Source: DATGSL01 sp964645585 (lineage in GTDB: Bacteria > Verrucomicrobiota > Verrucomicrobiia > Opitutales > T3Sed10-336). Taken from it: a stretch of 64,000 bases of DNA. The notes beneath the pieces were generated by a model that saw only the letters and a list, made by a program, of their open reading frames with translations, was not told the DNA's origin and did no database searches. Shown in pieces: positions 1-8,549 of the stretch. Both the position numbers and the translations under genes were made by a program. The stretch covers positions 94,004 to 158,003 of the forward strand of contig CAZYAN010000001.1 of the NCBI GenBank assembly GCA_964645585.1, given 5' to 3'. The number at the start of each line of letters is the position of its first letter. Position 1 is the first letter of the stretch.

Positions 1-1
1 G

Positions 2-622
2 GTTTGTCCCGTAAACGCGACGGTGCAGAACGAGGAGGGCCTCAATGTGATGGTCTACAATCGCTGCATCGGAACTCGTTACTGCGCGAACAACTGTCCG
101 TATAAGGTTCGCCGCTTTAATTTCTTCGATTGGAACCGGCGCGATCTCGATCAGCTTTACAAAGGTCCGCTCGGGCCAAGGGGGATGGCCGAAACGAAGA
201 AGATGCAGAAGAATCCCGACGTCACCGTTCGCATGCGCGGGGTGATGGAGAAATGCACCTTCTGCATCCAGCGGATCACCGAGGCGAAAATCGCTCAGAA
301 GGTGAAGGCCGGCGCATCAGACGATGTCATGGTGCCGGACGGTGCCTTCCAGGTGGCCTGTCAGCAGGCGTGTCCGTCGGAATCGATTGTCTTTGGCAAC
401 ATTATGGACCCCGACAGCGAGGTGGTCCGGTTGAAGGAAAACGAGCGCAATTACGATGTGCTCGGCTACCTGAATACGCGTCCGCGGCTGAGTTATCTCG
501 GGCGCGTGCGCAATCCCAACTCTCGCATGCCCGATTATACGAGTCTTCCGCTGACAACCGTGGAGTATAAGCGCAAGAATTACCCGCAAGGCGCGGCAAC
601 TGCCGAAGGAGGGCAGCACTGA
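2..622 (+). CDS. actB: Alternative complex III iron-sulfur subunit ActB, C-terminal part (5' end outside window)
   Basis: The reading frame is open from base 2, so the N-terminus lies before the window. The visible 206 residues match the ferredoxin-like Fe-S part of ActB. Cysteine blocks seen are VCP at the edge, CIGTRYCANNCPYKVRRF, KCTFC and CQQACP, the pattern that holds several cubane clusters in the ActB/HybA-type domain. In the family, ActB joins a molybdopterin-oxidoreductase-like domain to this Fe-S domain and passes electrons from quinol towards the cytochrome subunits at the membrane. The stop overlaps the actC start (TGATG), which indicates translational coupling. The cofactor-lacking MoCo-like domain is not visible here. 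Confidence 0.93.
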   Translation, partial: VCPVNATVQNEEGLNVMVYNRCIGTRYCANNCPYKVRRFNFFDWNRRDLDQLYKGPLGPRGMAETKKMQKNPDVTVRMRGVMEKCTFCIQRITEAKIAQKVKAGASDDVMVPDGAFQVACQQACPSESIVFGNIMDPDSEVVRLKENERNYDVLGYLNTRPRLSYLGRVRNPNSRMPDYTSLPLTTVEYKRKNYPQGAATAEGGQH

Positions 623-2058
623 TGTCGGCCGCGCACGAAGGAAAAGTCAGTCATCCGATTCTCAAAGAAGTCCAGCCGGCCTCATTCCCGCGCCGGCCCT
701 TGGTCGAGAATAATCGGAGTTTCGGCTGGGTGACCGAAAAGGTCTGCTCGATCGTTGAGGAGAAGACGCCGCTCTGGTGGTGGATTTGCTTCTGCGTCGC
801 CGGGTTTGTTTCGACGTTTACGATCGCGGGCGTGATCTATCTGATCGCGGTCGGCACCGGGGTTTGGGGATTGAACAATCCGGTCAACTGGGGCTGGGCG
901 ATCGTCAACTTCGTGTTCTGGATCGGTATCGGCCACGCGGGGACGCTGATTTCGGCGATTCTCTGTCTGCTCCGTCAGAAGTGGCGGACGTCGATCAACC
1001 GCGCCGCTGAAGCGATGACCATTTTCGCCGTTGTTTGCGCCGCGATTTTCCCGGTCATTCACGTCGGCCGCATCTGGTTCGCGTATTTCCTCTTCCCGAT
1101 TCCGGTGAACGATCTCGGGATCTGGCCGCAGTTTAAGAGCCCGCTCCTCTGGGACGTCTTCGCGGTGTCGACCTACGCGACGGTTTCGGTGCTGTTCTGG
1201 TATGTCGGGATGATTCCCGACCTCGCGACGCTTCGCGACCGGGCGAAAACCCGAATCCGCCATATCTTCTACAGTATCGCCGCGATGGGCTGGCACGGTT
1301 CCAACCGCCACTGGCGGAATTACGAAATGTGCTATTGGCTCTTGGCCGGTTTGGCGACGCCGCTGGTGCTTTCGGTGCATACGATCGTCTCCTTTGACTT
1401 TGCGGTCTCGCTGGTGCCCGGGTGGCATACGACGATCTTTCCGCCGTACTTCGTCGCGGGCGCGATTTTCTCCGGCTTCGGCATGGTGCTGACGCTGATG
1501 CTTCCGTTGCGCGCGGTCTACCGGCTGCATGATTTGATCACCCAGTACCACATCGATTGCATGTGCAAGATCACGCTCGCGACGGGAACGATGGTCGGCT
1601 ACGCGTATTCGATGGAGTTCTTCATCGCGTGGTATGGCGCGAATCCGTTTGAAGGCTTCGCCTTTATCAATCGCGCGTTCGGGCCGTATGCCTGGGCTTA
1701 TTGGACGATGATTATTTGTAATGTCATCTCGCCGCAGCTCTTCTGGTTCCGCCGGGTGCGCGAGAACGCTTGGGTAGTCTGGATAATTTCGATCTTTGTG
1801 AACATCGGCATGTGGTTTGAGCGATTTGTTATTGTCGTGACCACGCTGGCCCGCGACTTCCTGCCGTCGAGCTGGGGGTATTACTCGCCGACGATTGTCG
1901 ACATCATGACCTACGTCGGGACGTTCGGGGTCTTCTCAGCGCTCTTCCTCCTCTTTATCCGTTTCCTTCCGCTGATTGCGGTTGCGGAAGTCAAGGGGGT
2001 GATGCCGCAGGCCGATGCGCACGCGCACCATTCGGAAGCGAAAGGAGGGAGCCACTGA
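622..2058 (+). CDS. actC: Alternative complex III NrfD-like integral membrane subunit ActC
   Basis: A 478-residue protein with about ten hydrophobic segments, of the NrfD/polysulfide-reductase membrane family. The N-terminus carries the WxTEKVCSIVEEKTP-type lead-in typical of ActC, followed by the first membrane span near residues 50-75 and an Asn/Trp-rich second span. ActC is one of two NrfD-like quinol-interacting subunits of alternative complex III, which replaces the bc1 complex by oxidising menaquinol and reducing a cytochrome. It overlaps actB by one base and is followed one base later by actD. The hydrophilic tail is His-rich (near residues 465-478). Confidence 0.95.
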   Translation: MSAAHEGKVSHPILKEVQPASFPRRPLVENNRSFGWVTEKVCSIVEEKTPLWWWICFCVAGFVSTFTIAGVIYLIAVGTGVWGLNNPVNWGWAIVNFVFWIGIGHAGTLISAILCLLRQKWRTSINRAAEAMTIFAVVCAAIFPVIHVGRIWFAYFLFPIPVNDLGIWPQFKSPLLWDVFAVSTYATVSVLFWYVGMIPDLATLRDRAKTRIRHIFYSIAAMGWHGSNRHWRNYEMCYWLLAGLATPLVLSVHTIVSFDFAVSLVPGWHTTIFPPYFVAGAIFSGFGMVLTLMLPLRAVYRLHDLITQYHIDCMCKITLATGTMVGYAYSMEFFIAWYGANPFEGFAFINRAFGPYAWAYWTMIICNVISPQLFWFRRVRENAWVVWIISIFVNIGMWFERFVIVVTTLARDFLPSSWGYYSPTIVDIMTYVGTFGVFSALFLLFIRFLPLIAVAEVKGVMPQADAHAHHSEAKGGSH

Positions 2059-2059
2059 C

Positions 2060-2593
2060 ATGGCGGAAAAATTGCACGGCATCGTGGCGGTTTTCGAGAA
2101 CACGGGTGACATTCTCCACGCCGCGGAAAAGGTCCGGGACGCCGGTTACAAGAGCTGGGACGTCGTCACGCCGTTTCCGATTCACGGGATGGATGACGCG
2201 ATGGGGATGCGACGCTCGCTGGTTCCGGTGTTCGCGTTCATCGGCGGGACTTGCGGCTTTTTTGGTGGGATGCTGATGATCGCCTTCATGAACTGGATCG
2301 ATTACCCGCTCGTGGTTCACGGGCGCCCGTTCTTCAGCCCGCTCTCGTCTTTTCCGGTTTCGTATGAGCTGACGATTTTGCTGTCGGCGATCGGCAGTAT
2401 TATTGGAATGTTCATCCTCAACCGGCTTCCGAGGCATTACCATCCGGTATTGAAGTGGGCCAAGGCGCACTATGCGACGGACGACCGGTTTCTCCTCATC
2501 ATTGAATCGACGGATCCAAAATTTGATCGCACGCGGACCAAGGAGTGGCTCGGGGAACTTGGCGGCAAGGAAATCGAGGAGATCGAAGACTAA
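2060..2593 (+). CDS. actD: Alternative complex III subunit ActD (DUF3341)
   Basis: A 177-residue protein starting MAEKLHGIVAVFENTGDILHA, the hallmark DUF3341 N-terminus, with the PFPIHGMDDAMG motif around residue 37. Two hydrophobic segments follow (about residues 52-75 and 100-125), then a cytoplasmic tail. The open frame extends further upstream inside actC, but the ATG at 2060 gives the family-typical N-terminus and follows the actC stop by one base. ActD is a small membrane subunit of alternative complex III. The ATG at 2593 overlaps its stop codon (TAATG). Confidence 0.94.
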   Translation: MAEKLHGIVAVFENTGDILHAAEKVRDAGYKSWDVVTPFPIHGMDDAMGMRRSLVPVFAFIGGTCGFFGGMLMIAFMNWIDYPLVVHGRPFFSPLSSFPVSYELTILLSAIGSIIGMFILNRLPRHYHPVLKWAKAHYATDDRFLLIIESTDPKFDRTRTKEWLGELGGKEIEEIED

Positions 2594-3201
2594 TGCGCAT
2601 CTTTTTCAGCATTTTTGCTTTTGTCATCGTCACGGGCGTCGCCATTTTCGGCTTCCGGGGCCAAGTGACATCGAACCGTCCGATCGAGATCTTCCCGGAC
2701 ATGGATCGTCAGCCGCGGTATGACCCGCAGGGGCAGAGCGGGTTTTTCGCTGACGGTCGTGCCGCGCGTCTTCCTATTGAAGGAACGGTGGCCCGGGGCC
2801 AGCTTCGCACGGACGACCATCGTTTTCGCGGCACTGCGGACGGGGAATTCGCGGATGGTTTCCCAGGAATCGTGAGCCGGGAGATGATGGAACGCGGTCG
2901 CGAGCGGTACGGCATTTATTGCGCGCCGTGTCATGGGGCGACGGGAGACGGGCAGGGGATTACGAAAGAGTACGGGATGGCTGTTGTTGCCGACCTGCAC
3001 ATCGATCGCATCCGGGAGATGCCGGATGGCGAACTGTTTGAGGTCATCACCAATGGCCGCGGGCTCATGGGAGCGTATTCGGGCCAGATACCGGTGGATG
3101 ACCGGTGGAACATTATTGCGTATGTCCGCGCTTTGCAGCGCGCCCGGATGGGGACGGTGGACGACGTGCCTCCGGAAATGAGATCTGAGTTAGGCTTATG
3201 A
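2593..3201 (+). CDS. actE: Alternative complex III mono-heme cytochrome c subunit ActE
   Basis: A 202-residue protein with an N-terminal hydrophobic anchor (residues 1-18), a periplasmic domain and one heme-binding CAPCH motif followed by GATGDGQG. A downstream Met in GLMGAYS is a plausible axial ligand. The helix IIAYVRALQRAR closes the cytochrome c fold. The start at 2593 overlaps the actD stop; an upstream in-frame ATG at 2545 lies inside actD and is rejected. ActE is the mono-heme cytochrome of alternative complex III and probably hands electrons to an oxidase or soluble carrier. Its stop overlaps actF (ATGA). Confidence 0.94.
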   Translation: MRIFFSIFAFVIVTGVAIFGFRGQVTSNRPIEIFPDMDRQPRYDPQGQSGFFADGRAARLPIEGTVARGQLRTDDHRFRGTADGEFADGFPGIVSREMMERGRERYGIYCAPCHGATGDGQGITKEYGMAVVADLHIDRIREMPDGELFEVITNGRGLMGAYSGQIPVDDRWNIIAYVRALQRARMGTVDDVPPEMRSELGL

Positions 3202-4460
3202 GCAGCACGACAACAACCAGTTCAACGGTTTCCAGCGGCGGAACTCCGGGCTTCGATTGGCGGAAATGCTCGCGAATCGCGCTTGGGGCCGGAATCGGGG
3301 GCATCGTTTTAACGGTTCTCGGTTTCGTTTTCGCGGGGTCGCCTGAAACCGCGTCGCGCGTGGGGCTTTCCGGCGTTGTCGCGTTTGTGTTTTGGCTTTC
3401 GATCGCGCTGGGGATGCTGTTCATGGTGATGTTGCACCACGTGTTCGATGCTGGCTGGTCGACGGTGATTCGCCGTCCTTTGGAGCACGGTTTGACTGCC
3501 TTTCCGTGGTTGGCGCTGTTCCTGGTTCCGCTCGTCCTGCTCTCGCTCTTTTACGACGGCGGCGGTTTTATTTGGAAATGGATGGCGACGGAGGCGGTGA
3601 GCAGCGACATCCTTTACACCAAAAAGGCCGGGTATTTGAACAACGGCGCGTTTATCTTTCGGGCGGTCTTGTATTTCGCGATCTGGATCGGGCTCGCCTG
3701 GGCATTCCGCCGGTCGTCGTTCTCCCAGGATCGTGACGGCGACCCGAAGTGGGTTTCCTGGAACCGGAAGTTCGCGGCGATCGGGATCATTCTTTCCTCG
3801 CTGGCGCTGACCTTTGCCGCGATCGATTGGATCAAGAGTCTCGACTACCACTGGTTTTCGACGATGTTTGGCGTCTGGTATTTCGCGGGCGCGATGCGGG
3901 CGGCGTTCGCGGTTCTCGTGATTATCTGCGCCTTGCTGGTAAAGTACGGACCGTTGAACGGTCTCTTCCGACAGTATCATCTGTATGAGATCGGCCGCCT
4001 GATGCTAGCGTTTACGGTGTTCTGGGCCTACATCGCATTCTCCCAGTATTTCCTTATCTACAACGCGGACATTCCGGAAGAGACGTTCTTCTTTGTTGTG
4101 CGTGAACAAGGCTCCTGGTGGAACGTCGGGATGGTTCTCGTTTTCTGTCACTTCTTTGTTCCGTTCGTCTACCTGCTCTTTTACGCGAACAAGATCAAGA
4201 CGGCTAACATGATCCTGCTGTCCGTCTGGATACTGGTGTTCCACCTTGTAGAAATTTATTACTTCGTTCTGCCGAGCAAGACGGAGAACTTTCAGCCGAT
4301 CTTTGACTTCCCGATCTTTAACCTCGCTCTCCTCTGGGATATCGCCGCGCTTGTCGGCATAGGCGGAATCTTGGTATGGGCCTATCTTCGCAGCTTCCAA
4401 GGGCAGCAGCCGATTCCCGTGCGCGACCCGAGAATTCTTGAATCGTTGAACCATGGATAA
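3198..4460 (+). CDS. actF: Alternative complex III second membrane subunit ActF
   Basis: A 420-residue, strongly hydrophobic protein of about ten membrane spans, the second NrfD-like quinone-site subunit of alternative complex III. Family-typical blocks are visible, including SLDYHWFSTMFGVWYFAGAM (near residues 214-233) and FAQ/FSQYFLIYNADIPEET (near 280-296). ATGA overlap with actE (3198) and an 8-base overlap with the next small gene support a single transcript. With actB-actE this makes a complete complex III core, except for the pentaheme ActA, expected just upstream of the window. Confidence 0.94.
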   Translation: MSSTTTTSSTVSSGGTPGFDWRKCSRIALGAGIGGIVLTVLGFVFAGSPETASRVGLSGVVAFVFWLSIALGMLFMVMLHHVFDAGWSTVIRRPLEHGLTAFPWLALFLVPLVLLSLFYDGGGFIWKWMATEAVSSDILYTKKAGYLNNGAFIFRAVLYFAIWIGLAWAFRRSSFSQDRDGDPKWVSWNRKFAAIGIILSSLALTFAAIDWIKSLDYHWFSTMFGVWYFAGAMRAAFAVLVIICALLVKYGPLNGLFRQYHLYEIGRLMLAFTVFWAYIAFSQYFLIYNADIPEETFFFVVREQGSWWNVGMVLVFCHFFVPFVYLLFYANKIKTANMILLSVWILVFHLVEIYYFVLPSKTENFQPIFDFPIFNLALLWDIAALVGIGGILVWAYLRSFQGQQPIPVRDPRILESLNHG

Positions 4461-4752
4461 CCGAACCGCGAACGCTCCGGCACAAAATGGTTTCACTGGC
4501 AGCCTGCTCACCATCGCCGGCTTTGCGCTCTTCCTGATCGTTGTCGCCCTTGTCTGGGTTGATCAGCGCCCGGTCACGGTCGCTTGGGGCGTTCGCACCG
4601 GCGAAGAACGGTTGGAAATTCTGCGTGACCACCGGGAGCGCGAGCAGGCGGAGTTGAGCGCGTACGGCTGGATTGATCGTCAGCAAGGAATTGTGCGCCT
4701 CCCGATCGAGCGCGCGATGGAACTTACTGTCGAGGAGCTCAACCGCGAGTAA
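4453..4752 (+). CDS. Small single-span membrane protein of the complex III/cbb3-like operon (unknown function)
   Basis: Ninety-nine residues: one membrane span (about residues 17-38) followed by a charged periplasmic or cytoplasmic domain. The C-terminal block YGWIDRQQGIVRLPIERAME resembles a short conserved motif found in small proteins encoded next to cytochrome oxidases in related phyla (recalled, not searched). The gene overlaps actF by 8 bases. Position and size make it a candidate accessory or assembly subunit, perhaps an ActG counterpart, but I cannot assign it. It lies exactly between complex III and the CcoN-like gene. Confidence 0.85.
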   Translation: MDNRTANAPAQNGFTGSLLTIAGFALFLIVVALVWVDQRPVTVAWGVRTGEERLEILRDHREREQAELSAYGWIDRQQGIVRLPIERAMELTVEELNRE

Positions 4753-4787
4753 ATGAAACTTCGGGGATTGTTTTTGATTATAGATTG

Positions 4788-6263
4788 ATGACTACGGCAC
4801 ATTCCAACGTTCCCTCTCGCCGGTCTTCGCCCTATTCAAGCAGCGGCGTCAGCGAGGCGGAGATCGATCAGGCGATCCGCGGACCGGTCCGGTACTTCGC
4901 CGGCTGGGCGGTCTTCTGGCTGGTTGTCAGTTCCGTCTTTGCTTTGGTCGCCTCGCTGAAACTGCATTGGCCGGGGTTTCTGGATGGCATTGAGGTGCTG
5001 ACTTATGGCCGCGTCGAGGCGGTCGCTTCGAATGCCTTTTTCTACGGCTGGGCGAGTTGCGCCGTGTTCGCCGCGGGGGTCTGGCTGATGGCGCGCCTAT
5101 CGCAGGTCCGGCTAGGCAACAGCCCGCTGCTGTATGTGGCAGGCGCCTTTTGGAACATCGGGCTGCTCCTCGGTCTGGGAGGAATCCTGACCGGCTGGGC
5201 GACCGGATATTTTTCGTACCAATTGCCCGAATACACGGCACCGATTCTGCTGATTTCGTACGCGCTGATCGGGGCATGGGGAGTCTACGCCTTCCATTCC
5301 CGGCAGTACCAAACCACATTTACGTCGCAATGGTATTTGCTGGCTGCCTTCTTCTGGTTCCCTTGGATCTACTCCGCCGCGCACACGATGCTGATCTGGG
5401 CGCCGGTTCGCGGAACGGTCCAGTCAATTGTAGAGGCTTGGTACAGCTATAATTTCTTCGCCTTATGGCTGGCTCCTGTCGCGCTCGCATTTATCTATTA
5501 TTTCCTTCCGAAGATTCTAGGACGTCCGATCCGTTACTACTATTTGGCGAAAGTCGGCTTTTGGACCTACGCGCTCCTCGCTCCCTGGATCGGGGTGTCG
5601 ACCCTGTCGAGCGGTCCGGTTCCCGCGTGGGTCCCAACGGCGGGTATTGTCTGTGCGACCTTGATCTTGGCTCCGGTCGCTATCCTCTCGCTTAACTGGC
5701 TCAGCACGCTCAGCGGGAATTTTCATCGGGTGGGAAACAGCACAAGTCTGACGTTTATCTTGGTCGCGATAGCTGCCTTTTTTGTGTTCCACCTGACACA
5801 GACCCTCACCGTGTTTCGCAGCGCTCAGGAGGTTCTACAGTTCACGTATTTCCGAACGGCGCTGGAAGTCCTCGGAAGCTACGCGTTCTTTTCGATGGCT
5901 GCCTTTGGGGCCTTTTACTTCCTTTTGCCGCGCGTTTCCGGTAAGGGCTGGCTGTTCCCCAATATGATCAAACTTCACTTCTGGTGTGCGCTCAGCGGCT
6001 TGGTGCTTCTCATTGGCGGCCTCGCCATGGCCGGCTGGGTGCAAGGTGCCGCGATGCTCAATCCCGACACTGGTTTTGCCGGTGCGGGGAGCGGCTGGCT
6101 CACGGTCGCCAGCCTCGGATGGATTGTTTTGCTGGTCGGTCACGCGGCCTTCGCGTGGAATATTCTCGCATTGCTGACGAGTTCCCGCCCCGTGCCGGCA
6201 GCCGTCTCTGAAGCCTTGCTGGCAACTCCGCCCGAAATGAAGGTGCAAACGCAATCGACATGA
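4788..6263 (+). CDS. CcoN-like (cbb3 oxidase subunit I) protein lacking all canonical heme/CuB histidines
   Basis: A 491-residue protein of about twelve spans that aligns by eye with CcoN: the blocks TYGRVEAVASN, EAWYSYNFF...YYFLPK, GPVPAW and FGAFYFLLPR are all in order. The metal ligands are gone. The low-spin heme His of GRLRPLHTN is Ala80. The CuB His of WYGHN is Tyr221. The CuB pair of GPHHLHY is Ser271-Thr272. The two His of IGHVHSG are Leu359 and Val361. It therefore should bind neither heme b, heme b3 nor CuB by the usual sites. The ATG at 4788 is preferred to the TTG three bases upstream. The 3' end overlaps ccoO by 4 bases. Likely role: membrane scaffold or redox-inactive partner of complex III; inference only. 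Confidence 0.88.
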   Translation: MTTAHSNVPSRRSSPYSSSGVSEAEIDQAIRGPVRYFAGWAVFWLVVSSVFALVASLKLHWPGFLDGIEVLTYGRVEAVASNAFFYGWASCAVFAAGVWLMARLSQVRLGNSPLLYVAGAFWNIGLLLGLGGILTGWATGYFSYQLPEYTAPILLISYALIGAWGVYAFHSRQYQTTFTSQWYLLAAFFWFPWIYSAAHTMLIWAPVRGTVQSIVEAWYSYNFFALWLAPVALAFIYYFLPKILGRPIRYYYLAKVGFWTYALLAPWIGVSTLSSGPVPAWVPTAGIVCATLILAPVAILSLNWLSTLSGNFHRVGNSTSLTFILVAIAAFFVFHLTQTLTVFRSAQEVLQFTYFRTALEVLGSYAFFSMAAFGAFYFLLPRVSGKGWLFPNMIKLHFWCALSGLVLLIGGLAMAGWVQGAAMLNPDTGFAGAGSGWLTVASLGWIVLLVGHAAFAWNILALLTSSRPVPAAVSEALLATPPEMKVQTQST

Positions 6264-6931
6264 AGAACGGGTTATTCATTTTCATTGGGATCTTCGCGAC
6301 CCTCGCCTTTTCGTGGTGGATGCTGATCTTCCTCAACGCGACGCATCCCTCCTACGGCATGCTGGATCCGCATGTGGACGAGATCACCGGCGCGTATTAC
6401 CCGGCACCTAATCTCGGCTGGCCGGAACGCGGCCGCGAGGTATACGCCGAACTGGGATGCGTCTCGTGCCACACCCAGCAAGTTCGACGTCCGGACTTCG
6501 GTGCCGACGCGGCCCGCGGCTGGGGCGAACGCCAAAGCGTCGCGCGCGATTACATCGGACATGAACGCGTTTACCTCGGCGGACTGCGCGTGGGTCCGGA
6601 TCTTCGAAACGTCGGTGACCGCGAGGTGCCGGAGGAATGGAGCCACCTGAACTGGGAACAGTATCAGCATCTTCATCTCTACAACCCGCGACTGGTTGTT
6701 AACGAGTCAGTGATGCCTTCCTTTTCGTTTTTGTATGAGAGGCGCCAAATCGTGGGTGAGCCTTCGCCTGACGCGCTTCCGTTGACGACGGAACCTGGAT
6801 ACGAGGTGGTGCCAACGGAGCGGGCGGAAGCCTTGGTGCGTTACCTCCGGAGCCTGAGCCTCGACTATGAACTGCCGGAAGCCGTGCCCTCGGCGCCCGC
6901 TGCCACCGAGGAAGAGGGAGAACATGAGTAA
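6260..6931 (+). CDS. ccoO: cbb3-type oxidase mono-heme subunit CcoO
   Basis: A 223-residue CcoO/FixO protein: one N-terminal membrane anchor (residues 5-25), then a periplasmic mono-heme domain. The heme motif CVSCHTQQVRRP sits near residue 71 and the axial Met is in ESVMPSFSFLYE near residue 152. The CcoO blocks GPDLRNVG and NPRLVV are present. Unlike its CcoN-like neighbour, it keeps its cofactor-binding residues. It overlaps the CcoN-like gene by 4 bases and the next gene by 8 bases, so all three are co-translated. It should accept electrons from ActE or a soluble cytochrome. Confidence 0.93.
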   Translation: MKNGLFIFIGIFATLAFSWWMLIFLNATHPSYGMLDPHVDEITGAYYPAPNLGWPERGREVYAELGCVSCHTQQVRRPDFGADAARGWGERQSVARDYIGHERVYLGGLRVGPDLRNVGDREVPEEWSHLNWEQYQHLHLYNPRLVVNESVMPSFSFLYERRQIVGEPSPDALPLTTEPGYEVVPTERAEALVRYLRSLSLDYELPEAVPSAPAATEEEGEHE

Positions 6932-7664
6932 GCAGAACAAAGGTTCAAAACGAATCGGACCAGGCGGACGTTGGAACTCTGTCGAGGCCGCGGGGGCTTC
7001 GGATGGCGACATCCAGCGCGTGCACGATGAGCTGGTGCATAATAAAGAAAGTCCGCGCGAGGGGTTTTCTCCCATCCCGATCTTTCTCGTTTTTCTTCTC
7101 AGTTTTCTGATCGTTTTCTCCGGCATTTATATGGTGTCGCGGTCGGACGATTTTGACCAGCTGGGCTTCAATGAAAGCCGTCGCCGATTTGCCTGGGCGG
7201 AAGATGCGGCACCCGCCGAGCAAGTCGATCCCGTTGTCCGAGCCGGGCAAGCGGTTTATACGCAGTGCGCGGCCTGCCACCAGCAGAACGGCCAAGGTTT
7301 GCCGGGTGCGTTTCCGCCGCTTGACGGTACCCGCTGGGTACAGGGGAGCAAAGAGCGGCTCATCCGGGTAGTTATGAATGGTTTGATGGGCTCGATAGAG
7401 GTCCAGGGGACGACTTATAATGGCGTGATGCCGAATCTTGGCTTGTCCGATGATGACATCGCCAGTGTGCTGACGTATATTCGGCAAGCTTGGTCGAACG
7501 ATGCGGGTCCGGTAACTGTCGAAGAAGTAGCAGCAGTCCGGGCGGAGGTCGGTCAGCGCAGTCCGTGGTCCCCAGAGGAACTTCTTGCGGCGTTTCCTCT
7601 CGAGGATCCAGCGGAGCTCGAATCAGCCGATACAGAAGAGAGTACGCAGCCTGAAACACCGTAG
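6924..7664 (+). CDS. Membrane-anchored mono-heme cytochrome c (CcoP-like)
   Basis: A 246-residue protein with a membrane span near residues 50-72 and a single C-type heme site CAACHQQNGQG near residue 115. A Met in GVMPNLGLSDDDI is the probable axial ligand. The position after ccoO is that of ccoP, but CcoP normally carries two hemes and this protein has one. The ATG at 6924 is preceded by a GAGGGAG ribosome site; the longer upstream frame runs inside ccoO and is rejected. The acidic tail (last 30 residues) is low complexity. Likely an electron-transfer partner of CcoO. Confidence 0.9.
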   Translation: MSKQNKGSKRIGPGGRWNSVEAAGASDGDIQRVHDELVHNKESPREGFSPIPIFLVFLLSFLIVFSGIYMVSRSDDFDQLGFNESRRRFAWAEDAAPAEQVDPVVRAGQAVYTQCAACHQQNGQGLPGAFPPLDGTRWVQGSKERLIRVVMNGLMGSIEVQGTTYNGVMPNLGLSDDDIASVLTYIRQAWSNDAGPVTVEEVAAVRAEVGQRSPWSPEELLAAFPLEDPAELESADTEESTQPETP

Positions 7665-7671
7665 GAAATGG

Positions 7672-7699
7672 AAAGCGCCATCGTGGCGCTTTTCTTTTT
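7672..7699 (+). terminator. Rho-independent terminator of the act/cbb3-like operon
   Basis: Nine-base stem AAAGCGCCA / TGGCGCTTT around a TCG loop, followed by a T-rich run (TCTTTTT). It starts eight bases after the last stop of the operon and separates it from the convergent proC gene. Confidence 0.9.
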
Positions 7700-7745
7700 G
7701 TACGGATTCTTCCTTCCGGGGACGGTTTGACGCGGGTCTGGTTCT

Positions 7746-8549
7746 TCAGCCCCCCGAGAGTTCCCGCGACCTTTTCTGGGCGGCGAGCACAGTATCGACA
7801 AGAATGGATCGAAAGCCGTGTTTTTCCATCTCCTGCAGTCCCGCGAGCGTCGTGCCGCCCGGAGAGGTGACTTGTTCCCGGAGTTTCTCCGGATCGATCC
7901 CCGATTCCTGCGCGAGGCGAGCGGCGCCGGCAACGGTGGCCAGCGCGAGCTTGTGAGCAACGTCCGGCGCCAGCCCCGCTTTGATGCCCCCATCGCGCAG
8001 GGCGCAGATGAACTCAAACACATAGGCCGGCCCGCTGCCGCTGAGTCCCGTCACCGCATCCATTTGAGCCTCCGGTAATTCAACGGCTTCACCCAGGGAT
8101 CCAAGTATGTTTTCGACCAGCGTTCGGTCTTCGGCGGACGGGGGATCGCGAAAGGCGAAGGCCGAGATTCCCGCGCCGATTTGGCCTGGCGAGTTCGGCA
8201 TGACGCGCACGATATTTCGCGCATATGGAAAGGATTTGCCCAAGACATCGATGCGGCTGCCGGCGAGAATGGAAAGGAGGAGCGCCCCCCGGGTTAATTC
8301 GCTGACTCGTGGATCGATCTCTTGCAGCTGTTGCGGCTTAAACGCGGCGATAACGACGGACGCGTCAGGAAGCAGTTCATCGAGCGAACGCGTGGCGTGA
8401 ATTCCGGTGCGTTCCGCGAGTTTTTCGGCGGTATCATCGGGGCCGCTCGTACAGATAATCTGACCGGGCTCGAAGACCTTCTTCGCGAGGAGGCCGGTGA
8501 CCATTGCGCCGGCCATGCGGCCGGCGCCGAGAAAGGCGATTTTGGGCAT
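7746..8549 (-). CDS. proC: Pyrroline-5-carboxylate reductase
   Basis: A 267-residue enzyme of normal family length, catalysing the last step of proline synthesis (NAD(P)H reduction of pyrroline-5-carboxylate) in the cytosol. The N-terminal Rossmann motif is FLGAGRMAGAM, and VMPNSPGQIGAG and the C-terminal LSGSGPAYVFEF and EQVTSPGGTTLAGL blocks are all characteristic of ProC. It lies on the minus strand downstream of holB, with the sequence gap between them, so co-transcription with that group cannot be judged. Confidence 0.96.
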   Translation of the reverse strand: MPKIAFLGAGRMAGAMVTGLLAKKVFEPGQIICTSGPDDTAEKLAERTGIHATRSLDELLPDASVVIAAFKPQQLQEIDPRVSELTRGALLLSILAGSRIDVLGKSFPYARNIVRVMPNSPGQIGAGISAFAFRDPPSAEDRTLVENILGSLGEAVELPEAQMDAVTGLSGSGPAYVFEFICALRDGGIKAGLAPDVAHKLALATVAGAARLAQESGIDPEKLREQVTSPGGTTLAGLQEMEKHGFRSILVDTVLAAQKRSRELSGG

